Below are positions 15,656-22,711 of a stretch of 39,158 nucleotides of DNA, in pieces. The translations under genes were made by a program, and so were the position numbers. Under the pieces are notes generated by a model, which searched no databases, had not been told where the DNA came from, and was given only the letters and a program-made list of their open reading frames with translations. The DNA lies in the NCBI GenBank assembly GCA_020428315.1, contig JAGQNA010000008.1, positions 1 through 39,158 of the forward strand. Direction: 5' to 3'. Position 1 is the first letter of the stretch, and every line of letters begins with the position of its first letter. The DNA is from Candidatus Saccharimonadota bacterium. Its GTDB lineage: Bacteria > Patescibacteriota > Saccharimonadia > Saccharimonadales > Saccharimonadaceae.

Positions 15656-16177
15656 ATGGTAAAAAAGAATAGTAAGGTAAAAAAAATAAGTTATGAAAAG
15701 GCATGGCGTATCCTCGCTAGCGTTCGGATTATGCTAGGTTTTGTATTTTTGTGGGCATTCTTAGATAAGACATTTGGTTTCGGTATGGCAACAGCTCCAG
15801 ATAAAGCATGGATTTCTGGTGGCTCGCCGACAACAGGCTTTTTAAAATTTGGCGTTAATCAAAATAGTCCATTTGTAGATTTATTTTCAGGTTTAGCAGG
15901 ACTTGCATGGGTAGATTGGTTGTTTATGGCTGGACTATTGGGAATAGGAGTAGCGCTTATTCTTGGTATAGGCTTGAGAGTTGCGGCGATGACCGGCTCA
16001 TTATTGCTTATCATGATGTGGGCGGCTGTTTTGCCGTTAGAAAATAATCCAGTTATTGATGAACATCTTATTTACGCTGCTGTACTCGTAGTTATCGCAG
16101 GTTCACCGCGCAAGTGGAGTCTTACGGACTGGTGGTTGAGCCAAGACTTTGTTAAGAAAAATAAGTGGCTCTGGTAA
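15656..16177 (+). CDS. DoxX-like membrane protein
   Basis: A 173-residue protein with four hydrophobic segments. The pattern 'SVRIMLGFVFLWAFLDK' at the N-terminus, 'LLGIGVALILGIGLRVAAM' in the middle and 'DEHLIYAAVLVVIAG' near the end fits the DoxX/DoxD family of small quinone-linked membrane proteins. A ribosome-binding sequence GGCGGGAG precedes the ATG. It is the last gene of the run from ftsZ and is followed by a strong hairpin terminator. With VKOR just upstream, a shared quinone or redox role is reasonable but unproven. Confidence 0.8.
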   Translation: MVKKNSKVKKISYEKAWRILASVRIMLGFVFLWAFLDKTFGFGMATAPDKAWISGGSPTTGFLKFGVNQNSPFVDLFSGLAGLAWVDWLFMAGLLGIGVALILGIGLRVAAMTGSLLLIMMWAAVLPLENNPVIDEHLIYAAVLVVIAGSPRKWSLTDWWLSQDFVKKNKWLW

Positions 16178-16196
16178 AACCTAACGTTATCTAGTA

Positions 16197-16225
16197 AAAT
16201 GAGGGCAGAAGCGCCCTCATTTTTA
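16197..16225 (+). terminator. Intrinsic terminator after the DoxX gene
   Basis: AAATGAGGGC (16197-16206) pairs perfectly with GCCCTCATTT (16213-16222) across a 6-nt loop, followed by further T. It ends the ftsZ-to-DoxX transcript just 8 bases before the T-box leader begins. Confidence 0.8.
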
Positions 16226-16232
16226 TATGTGA

Positions 16233-16417
16233 GGTGAGTGGTTATCGGCCGCGAATGCCCCCGAAAGAAATCTGGCAAACAGAAACTAGACTCGGGCGAC
16301 CATCGACTCGTCAGATCGAACAATAAAGTGCGAATATAGAGTAAATCTCTTTTTCGAAACTGGATGGCACCGTCCGCACAACCCTTGCGGATTCCAGTAA
16401 CGAAGAAGGGATTTTTT
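16233..16417 (+). promoter_or_regulatory. T-box riboswitch (tRNA-Ile type) in front of GNAT-ileS
   Basis: Stem I: GGTGAGT (16233-16239) pairs with ACTCGTC (16306-16312), and GGTT (16240-16243) pairs with GACC (16298-16301). This leaves ATC plus a purine (16302-16305) bulged as the specifier, an Ile codon. A stem III-like hairpin spans 16331-16356. The antiterminator is textbook: ACTGGA (16359-16364) with TCCAGT (16393-16398), the 7-nt bulge TGGCACC (16365-16371), and GTCCGCA (16372-16378) with TGCGGAT (16386-16392). Two competing structures exist: CCCTT (16382-16386) with AAGGG (16406-16410) followed by six T (terminator-like), or TTCCA (16392-16396) with TGGAG (16421-16425), which hides the ribosome-binding site. 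Uncharged tRNA-Ile should switch the operon on. The promoter is not evident. Confidence 0.85.
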
Positions 16418-16429
16418 GTTTGGAGAAAG

Positions 16430-17014
16430 ATGGAACAAGAGCGACAATCAGATTACGAGATACGTGAAGCGACTATCGATGACGTCAATCCTATCCGTAC
16501 TATGCATGGACAATCTTGGCGCGATACTTATCGCAATGACGAACTAGGCGTTACCGAGGAGTGGTTGGCGGAAGAAACAGCCAAGTGGCTCACACCCGAG
16601 TGGATGGACAAGTCGTATCAAAAAATGTCTGAGGTGTTTGCCGACCCGGAGCAGTTTTATAGAGTTGCACTTCAAGGCGACAGGGTAGTCGGTATGGTTC
16701 ATGTTCTTACCAAAGAAGACGGCACCAAGCACCTTGGTGCGTTGTATACGACCACTGAGACGCACGGTAGTGGCTTAGCTCAAGAGCTGATGTCCCTAGC
16801 AGATAGCTTTGTGGGTGATGACGAGATTGACCTAGAGGTTGTAGATTATAACGAACGGGCCAAGGCCTTTTATCGCAAATGTGGCTTTGTCGATGCGGGT
16901 GAAACTGGAGAGTTATTTCGTGACAAAATGCCGGTATTACGCATGGTGCGAAGGGCTGGGTCACGTAGCGATTATTGTAAATATGATAAAAAGGGAGAAT
17001 GCGATGAAGTTTAA
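16430..17014 (+). CDS. GNAT-family N-acetyltransferase
   Basis: A 194-residue GCN5-related acetyltransferase. It has 'YEIREATIDDVNPIRTMH' at the start, 'QGDRVVGMVHVL' as the central strand, a modified acetyl-CoA loop ('THGSGLAQELMSLA'), and 'NERAKAFYRKCGFVDAG' as the last signature. The substrate is unknown. The reading frame is open further upstream, but that part lies inside the T-box antiterminator; the ATG at 16430 follows GGAGAAAG and is chosen. It overlaps ileS by 11 bases, so the T-box controls both genes. Its DNA is more GC-rich than the genes before it, like ileS. Confidence 0.88.
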   Translation: MEQERQSDYEIREATIDDVNPIRTMHGQSWRDTYRNDELGVTEEWLAEETAKWLTPEWMDKSYQKMSEVFADPEQFYRVALQGDRVVGMVHVLTKEDGTKHLGALYTTTETHGSGLAQELMSLADSFVGDDEIDLEVVDYNERAKAFYRKCGFVDAGETGELFRDKMPVLRMVRRAGSRSDYCKYDKKGECDEV

Positions 17015-19976
17015 ATCAAACAGCCGCCGTCGGGCGCTAGAATACGAAAAAGAGTGGGCAAAGACCTGGAAAGACAACAAGACGTTTGAAAAATCAGTCG
17101 AAAATCGGCCAGCAGATGACGCCTATGTATTTTACGACGGTCCGCCGTTTATCACGGGTGTGCCACATCACGGCACACTGCTTAGTTCTATTGTAAAAGA
17201 CGCTGTACCGCGCTACTGGACTATGAAAGGTAAGCGTGTCGAGAGAGTCTGGGGTTGGGACACGCACGGTCTACCGGCCGAGAATTTCGTCGAGAAACAG
17301 CTCAACATCATCGACCGACGCCAGATAGTAGCTAGTCTAGATGACAAGGCGCCACTTGACAAAGAGGGCAATGAATTATCGACTGTCAGCCTAGAAACCT
17401 ACATAAATAAAGCCCGCGAAAGTATGGTCGCAAACGCTGCCACCTGGGAAGATGTCGTCGATCGCGTCGGTCGCTGGGTAGACTTTAACGGTGCCTACAA
17501 AACCATGGACAAAGACTATATGGAAAGCGTCTGGTGGGCATTCAAAGAGCTTTACGAAAAGGGCAAAATCTACGAAGGTGAAAAGGTGCTGATGTACGAC
17601 ACCAAATTCGCTACGCCTGTCAGCAAAAACGAAGTTACCATGGATAATGATGCTTATCAGACGGTGACGGATCCGAGTGTGTATGTACGATTCAAGTTAG
17701 CCGATAACGCCAGCCTGCTCGCCTGGACAACCACACCATGGACACTACCTGGCAACACAGCACTAGCTGTCAGTAGCGAACTGGACTATATCGAAGTCGA
17801 GCTAGACGGTGAACGCCTTATCGTTGCCAAAGATCTAGCACCAAAAGTTTTTGTAGACGACAAAAAACAGCCACTCGACTATAGCGTTGTGCGCGAGCTA
17901 AAAGGCTCAGAGCTAGTAGGGCAGAGCTATCAGCCGCTATTTGAAGACCACGGCGGCAACGCGCACAAGATTTGGGCGGCCGAATACGTTAGTGCTGACA
18001 GCGGTACCGGTATCGTCCATATCGCGCCGGCCTACGGTGAGGATGACTTCGAGCTTGCGGGGGCAGAAGACATCCCAGTCGCGCATACGCTCGACGACAA
18101 CGGCTTTTATTTCCCAGAAGTTGCCGAACAGCTATTCGCACTCATGCCATGGGTCGACAGCACCAAACCACTTGAAGTCTGGGACAATAACAAAAACATT
18201 GCCAAAGGCCTGCAAAAAGCTGGTATCGTCTGGAAAACCGAATACATCCAACACGAATATCCGTTCAATCCACGTAGCAAACAGCGTATTATGTATCGCG
18301 CTATCCCTAGCTGGTTTTTCGACGTGCAGGGTAGCAAGCCAAAGATGCTCGAGCAAAACGAGAACATTAATTGGTTCCCAGAACATCTCAAACACGGCCG
18401 TTTCGCCAAAAATATTGAGCAAGCACCAGACTGGAATCTGTCACGCGACCGCTTTTGGGCGACGGCTATGCCTGTCTGGAAAGGCGACCGCGGTACCGTA
18501 AAGGTCATCGGTAGCTACGCCGAACTAAAAGAACTCAGTGGCGTAGAGCTAGAAGATTACCACCGCCCATGGGTCGACGACATCACCTTCGAAATCGACG
18601 GCGAGAAATTCACTCGCATCGAAAAAGTCCTAGACTGCTGGTTCGAGTCTGGTAGTATGCCATTTGCACAGTTCCACTATCCGTTCGAAAACAAAGAAAA
18701 GTTCGAAGCCAATTACCCAGGCGACTTTATCGTCGAATACATCGGCCAAGTCCGCGCTTGGTTCTACTACGTACATACCATCAACACGGCGTTGTTTGGC
18801 GAGCAAGCTTTCAACAACGTCATCACCACCGGTACGCTAGCTGGCAACGACGGCCGCAAGATGAGCAAAAGCCTCGGCAACTACACTGATCCAAATGAGC
18901 TGATGGACAAGTTCTCGGCCGATAGTCTGCGTTTCTTACTACTCAGCTCACCGCTGCTTAAAGGCGAAGACTTTAGTCTACAAGACAAGGACGTCGGCGA
19001 CGTCGCGCGCAAACTTAGTATGGTTTGGAATATGTACGATTTCTTCACTATGTACGCCGAAGTCGACGGCTGGGAATTTGACGCTAGCAAGCCGTTTACG
19101 ACAAACCCAGACGATGTGTCTAACCCGCTCGACAAATGGATCATCAGCCGCGTCCATCAGCTAAATCAGCACATCACCGAGCATATGGATGACTACAATC
19201 TGCCAGAGGCTATGAGTGACATCTTGCCGCTACTAGATGACGCCAGTAACTGGTACGTACGCCGCAGCCGTCGCCGTTTCTGGAAGAGTGAAGATGACGG
19301 CGACAAAGCCGAAGCTTACCGCACGCTTCACTACGTGTTACTTAAACTCTCAGTTGTCTTGGCACCATTTACACCATTCCTAGCCGAAGAGCTTTACCAA
19401 AAACTCGGTGGCGGAGCAGCGTCTGTTCACCTGCTGGATTGGCCGACAAATTATACCGTCGACCAGAAGGTTTTAGATGAAATGCAGCAAGCTCGTAGCG
19501 TAATCAATGATATATTGTCGATTAGGGCGAAGCAGGGTATCAAGACGCGTCAACCGCTTGGCTACGCCAAGGTCGAGATAGCGCATGATTTCCGACCCGA
19601 AATCCGTGAAATGGTGATCGATGAAGTGAATATTAAACAGATTGAGTTTGTGTGCAACCCAGCACTGCAAGGCCAGCGTGAAAATACCAAGATTGACGTT
19701 GAGCTAAATATCACCCCCGAGCTTAAGCGTGAAGGCTATATGCGCGAAATTATTCGTCATGTTCAGGCGGCTCGCAAGTCTGCTGGGCTAAATGTTGACG
19801 ATCGTATAAAACTTCAGCTAGATACCGATGACACTGAACTAGCCAAGGCTCTAGTGGAGCATCACGACATCATCTATGCCGAGACTCTGGCTGCAAAGAG
19901 CGATAGTGTGGCAGTAGAGCCAGTTGTCTCCAAGATAGACGGCATCAAACTATCGATATACTTAGCCAGAATGTAA
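17004..19976 (+). CDS. ileS: Isoleucyl-tRNA synthetase, eukaryotic-like (type 2)
   Basis: Charges tRNA-Ile. The 990-residue class I synthetase has the HIGH motif as HHGT (residues 55-58, in GVPHHGTLLSS), WGWDTHGLP, the editing domain with 'LAWTTTPWTLPGNTAL' and 'GTGIVHIAPAYGEDD', the KMSKS motif (619-623, in GRKMSKSLGN), and a long helical anticodon-binding domain. The HxGH environment and overall form match the eukaryotic-like branch found in some bacteria, several of which resist mupirocin; the C-terminal zinc finger of type 1 enzymes is absent. ATG at 17004 has the ribosome-binding sequence AAGGGAG. Codon use is strongly C/G-biased compared with most of the window, suggesting separate acquisition together with its T-box. 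Confidence 0.96.
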   Translation: MKFKSNSRRRALEYEKEWAKTWKDNKTFEKSVENRPADDAYVFYDGPPFITGVPHHGTLLSSIVKDAVPRYWTMKGKRVERVWGWDTHGLPAENFVEKQLNIIDRRQIVASLDDKAPLDKEGNELSTVSLETYINKARESMVANAATWEDVVDRVGRWVDFNGAYKTMDKDYMESVWWAFKELYEKGKIYEGEKVLMYDTKFATPVSKNEVTMDNDAYQTVTDPSVYVRFKLADNASLLAWTTTPWTLPGNTALAVSSELDYIEVELDGERLIVAKDLAPKVFVDDKKQPLDYSVVRELKGSELVGQSYQPLFEDHGGNAHKIWAAEYVSADSGTGIVHIAPAYGEDDFELAGAEDIPVAHTLDDNGFYFPEVAEQLFALMPWVDSTKPLEVWDNNKNIAKGLQKAGIVWKTEYIQHEYPFNPRSKQRIMYRAIPSWFFDVQGSKPKMLEQNENINWFPEHLKHGRFAKNIEQAPDWNLSRDRFWATAMPVWKGDRGTVKVIGSYAELKELSGVELEDYHRPWVDDITFEIDGEKFTRIEKVLDCWFESGSMPFAQFHYPFENKEKFEANYPGDFIVEYIGQVRAWFYYVHTINTALFGEQAFNNVITTGTLAGNDGRKMSKSLGNYTDPNELMDKFSADSLRFLLLSSPLLKGEDFSLQDKDVGDVARKLSMVWNMYDFFTMYAEVDGWEFDASKPFTTNPDDVSNPLDKWIISRVHQLNQHITEHMDDYNLPEAMSDILPLLDDASNWYVRRSRRRFWKSEDDGDKAEAYRTLHYVLLKLSVVLAPFTPFLAEELYQKLGGGAASVHLLDWPTNYTVDQKVLDEMQQARSVINDILSIRAKQGIKTRQPLGYAKVEIAHDFRPEIREMVIDEVNIKQIEFVCNPALQGQRENTKIDVELNITPELKREGYMREIIRHVQAARKSAGLNVDDRIKLQLDTDDTELAKALVEHHDIIYAETLAAKSDSVAVEPVVSKIDGIKLSIYLARM

Positions 19977-20029
19977 CTTTAGGCACTACAGTGTAATTAT
20001 GAATAAAGCACTATTTTAATACTGGCTGT

Positions 20030-20676
20030 CTAGCTTCCCAGCACTCCAACTGATCTAGCGACGACTAAGGCGAGTGTAAATATAGAGATAGACGCTTGGG
20101 TGGCCATCAGTAGCTTGGCGTGGCGGGTGATAGGGTGAGCGCTGGTGGTGGCGCCGTTGAACGAGTTGATGAGCGAGATGAAAAATAGTCAAAGAACTCT
20201 GGCTTCCAGTCCGGAAAGTCAGCTGGCATATTTTGCTGGGTGAACTGGAAATCTTTGTCAGATTTGGTCCAGTTGCGCTTGGTCAGGCCTGGGCTATCTA
20301 TCTCCCAGTACCAGAGAGCAAAGACGATGACATTTGTGAAGAATATAGCCAAAGCCGAGCCCAGTAAGGCGGAACCGTCGCGCACCAAGCTGTCTGTCAG
20401 TAGAGCGGTGATGATAATGGCTAGTGATGCGAGGTTTGCTAGGGTTATCACGGCTATCATGGCGATGGCTGTGGTGTGATGAGTGGCGCGAGCCTTGGCG
20501 CTCTTGCTGCCGGTCGTCAGTGCTAGTACTATCATCAAGATCACCTGAGCGATGATGACGGCATATTGGAACTCTGAGAAAACATCGTGATTGACCAGCC
20601 AGACTACAAGTTGTAGGCCAACGGCGACTAGTAGTGCTAATTGAGCTTGGATTAATTCGGTTTTTTGTAGTTTCAT
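20030..20676 (-). pseudogene. DUF1345-like membrane protein gene with a C-terminal frameshift
   Basis: The first frame runs from ATG 20676 to 20107 and encodes four hydrophobic segments followed by 'FALWYWEID' and 'FPDWKPEFFDYF', typical of DUF1345 proteins. After that it turns into Ser/Pro-rich nonsense. From the A5 tract at 20181-20185 (T5 on the coding strand) the next frame continues the family perfectly with 'ISLINSFNGATTSAHPITR', 'HAKLLMATQASISIFTLA' and a last membrane segment ending at TAG 20030-20032. One extra base in the tract would restore one continuous protein of about 215 residues. This is either a real frameshift, a phase-variable or slippage site, or a sequencing error. The start lies 6 nt after TATAGT. 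Confidence 0.8.
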
Positions 20677-20682
20677 GAATAC

Positions 20683-20688
20683 ACTATA
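20683..20688 (-). promoter_or_regulatory. -10 box of the DUF1345-like gene, leaderless geometry
   Basis: On the minus strand TATAGT is followed by 6 nt and the ATG at 20676. The geometry selects this ATG over one six codons upstream. Confidence 0.5.
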
Positions 20689-20717
20689 GCACAAGAGCCA
20701 CGAGATACCTTAGTTAC

Positions 20718-20746
20718 TTGACACTGCTTATCTTTTATGCTTAAAT
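20718..20746 (+). promoter_or_regulatory. Possible promoter of the metallopeptidase gene
   Basis: Perfect -35 TTGACA (20718-20723), 17 bases, TTAAAT (20741-20746). The ATG at 20773 follows after 26 bases, with no strong ribosome-binding sequence. Confidence 0.45.
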
Positions 20747-20772
20747 AGAATAGCATACGACTGAAAACTAAT

Positions 20773-21150
20773 ATGATACATCTTACTGACCAACAATTTG
20801 ACGCACTGGTAACTCGTGCTATGGACGAACTACCCCAAGAGTATATCCAGGGGTTAGATAATGTCGCTATCTTGATGGCGGACGACCCGACACCCGAACA
20901 GACAGATAAGATGAAACTACAAGGCAAACTCCTCCTCGGTCTCTACGAAGGTGTACCTCTGACTCAGCGGGGTAGCGGCTGGAGTGGCATGCTACCAGAT
21001 CGCATTACCTTGTTCAAAAATCAGATACTTACGACGGTAGACAGTGAAGATAGCTTGTTCGAGCAGATAAAACGCACTCTATGGCATGAGATAGCACATT
21101 ATTATGGATTGAATCATCGACAGATGGATAGGTTACAGCAGAAAAACTAG
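20773..21150 (+). CDS. Zincin-like metallopeptidase family protein
   Basis: A 125-residue protein of the small zincin-like metallopeptidase group (PF06262 type). The family pattern is visible throughout: 'FDALVTRAMDELPQEY', then 'LLLGLYEGVPLTQRG', 'LPDRITLFKNQIL', and the zinc motif HEIAHYYGLNH near the C-terminus, giving two His plus Glu and a possible third ligand at the final His. There is no signal peptide, so it acts in the cytoplasm. The substrate is unknown for the family. It is divergent from the frameshifted membrane gene. Confidence 0.88.
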   Translation: MIHLTDQQFDALVTRAMDELPQEYIQGLDNVAILMADDPTPEQTDKMKLQGKLLLGLYEGVPLTQRGSGWSGMLPDRITLFKNQILTTVDSEDSLFEQIKRTLWHEIAHYYGLNHRQMDRLQQKN

Positions 21151-21185
21151 CAGCTCATACTCTGTATAGTTATATGAAAATTTAG

Positions 21186-21191
21186 TATTAT
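21186..21191 (+). promoter_or_regulatory. -10 box of galU, leaderless geometry
   Basis: TATTAT, 7 nt, then ATG at 21199. An alternative TATACT abuts the ATG and would be too close to serve as the -10 box for this start. Confidence 0.45.
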
Positions 21192-21198
21192 ATATACT

Positions 21199-22038
21199 AT
21201 GGTAAAAGTTACTAAGGCAATAATACCGGTGGCTGGGTGGGGTACACGTATGTTGCCGATTACGAAATCAATTGAAAAGTGTATGCTACCTATCGGTACG
21301 CGCCCAGTAATAGATTATATTGTTCAGGACGTACTAGCAGCGGGAATTAAGGATATTTATTTTGTGGTCGGGGAACAGTCCTCACAGGTTCAGAATTACT
21401 ATCGTAGCAATATACAGTTAAATGACTACTTAAGACGTAATGGCAAAGATGATATATTACCACTAGTAGCCCCCTTGGAAGGTGTAGAGATTCATTTTAT
21501 TGTTCAACCTGCAACTGGAGGATACGGTACGAGTATTCCAGTAGGACTCTGCAGTGAATTTATTTCCGATGATGAATCTGCACTAGTGATTATGGGTGAC
21601 CAGATTTTCCTACGTAGTGATGATGGTTCGAATGCTAAGGACCTGATTGATATGGTAGCAGAAAGTGATGCTACCGCTGGCTTGCTTGGAGTGCCGGTAC
21701 CGCATGAGGATATTTCGAAGTACGGTATCATTGAAAAAGATACGGATAATGTATTCGTAAGGATACTTGAAAGACCAGCACCAGAAGACACTAGTTGTAA
21801 CTTAAATAACGCTAGCTTCTACTTGTTTGATAAGCAGATTTTTGAACTAGCACGTACGCTACCAGCTAATGCTAGTCGCGGTGAATTTGAGGTGACTGAT
21901 GCTATCAATACTTATACAGCAAGAGGGGAAAGAATTATCGTAGGTGAGGCAGCAGGGGAATATCTGGATGCTGGTAATCCTGAAGGCTGGCTACGCGCCA
22001 ATACTGTTGTTGCTAATTGGCAAAAATCCAACGAATAA
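21199..22038 (+). CDS. galU: UTP-glucose-1-phosphate uridylyltransferase
   Basis: Makes UDP-glucose from UTP and glucose-1-phosphate for glycan synthesis. The 279-residue nucleotidyltransferase begins with 'KAIIPVAGWGTRMLPITKSI', followed by 'EKCMLPIGTRPVIDYIVQD', the uridine-binding region 'VQPATGGYGTSIPVG', the metal-binding 'LVIMGDQIF', and 'DAGNPEGWLRA' at the end. The canonical KEMLP/KPMLP lysine region reads EKCMLP. It is convergent with the Cys-rich gene and overlaps it by 26 bases tail to tail, so the two 3' ends are antisense to each other. Confidence 0.93.
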   Translation: MVKVTKAIIPVAGWGTRMLPITKSIEKCMLPIGTRPVIDYIVQDVLAAGIKDIYFVVGEQSSQVQNYYRSNIQLNDYLRRNGKDDILPLVAPLEGVEIHFIVQPATGGYGTSIPVGLCSEFISDDESALVIMGDQIFLRSDDGSNAKDLIDMVAESDATAGLLGVPVPHEDISKYGIIEKDTDNVFVRILERPAPEDTSCNLNNASFYLFDKQIFELARTLPANASRGEFEVTDAINTYTARGERIIVGEAAGEYLDAGNPEGWLRANTVVANWQKSNE

Positions 22039-22711
22039 CTTCTAGCTTAATTCGTTCGTATTCTTCTTTCTCGAATTGCATATTGGCTATACAATATTGC
22101 TTGCCGGCAGTATGTGAACAGAACATGCAATCTGACATATCATAACAATCTTGGATAAAAAATGAGTTAGAAATTTTGGCTGACCATACAACCTCGAAGC
22201 TGTTTGAAACTAGTTGACTGTCTTCAACTCGAATTGAGAAAGCGGATGTTTGTGACTCAGAACTTGCCACTAGAAACTCCGAATCAGCGCAGCCTCTCGA
22301 GAACAGAATATTTTTACAGCGTCGAATCAAAGCTGAACGATAAATATTCTCGCTGTTATTTACGCTGTCGCTCTCTGCTACGCCTGTTGATTCAATTTGT
22401 CTTTCGACGGTTGTGTAATTTGTTTCAGCCCACGCGGCCAGGATGTCTTCTATCGAGTTTAGCTCTCGTTTTGGCAGTATCCATTCGTCAATACCTGCAT
22501 GCTTTAGTGAATTATCCATAGTGATGAAGCGTGATGGGTTAATTGAATTTGCCCAGGTTATCTCGCCAGTCGTGCTATCATACACTTGTTGGGGCAAGTT
22601 AAGGTCAAATGCAAACTTTTGCATTGCTTGTTCGAGCGTTAGAGGGTTTTGATAGCCAAAAACTGCTCCGACAATTTTATCTAATATTTCTTTTGCTTGT
22701 TTGGCATCCAT
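22013..22711 (-). CDS. Cys-rich protein paired with the VirB4-like ATPase; function unknown
   Basis: A 232-residue protein. The N-terminal part ('AKEILDKIVGAVFGYQNPLT') and the end ('DCMFCSHTAGKQYCIANMQF', then KEEYERIK) form a pattern I know from many CPR genomes, where it is carried beside a VirB4-like ATPase; it is often annotated with unrelated names. The Cys cluster (CYDMSDCMFCS...YC) could bind a metal. No membrane segment is visible. Its ATG overlaps the ATPase stop (TAATG), so the two are translationally coupled and may act together. Confidence 0.75.
   Translation of the reverse strand: MDAKQAKEILDKIVGAVFGYQNPLTLEQAMQKFAFDLNLPQQVYDSTTGEITWANSINPSRFITMDNSLKHAGIDEWILPKRELNSIEDILAAWAETNYTTVERQIESTGVAESDSVNNSENIYRSALIRRCKNILFSRGCADSEFLVASSESQTSAFSIRVEDSQLVSNSFEVVWSAKISNSFFIQDCYDMSDCMFCSHTAGKQYCIANMQFEKEEYERIKLEVIRWIFAN

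Noticed and set aside
16364-16429. 22 extra N-terminal codons for the GNAT protein
   Set aside because: This stretch is the T-box antiterminator and the competing structures; a ribosome-binding sequence directly precedes the ATG at 16430.
16881-17003. 41 extra N-terminal codons for IleRS
   Set aside because: They overlap the end of the GNAT gene in another frame, and AAGGGAG before the ATG at 17004 marks the start; the family begins there.
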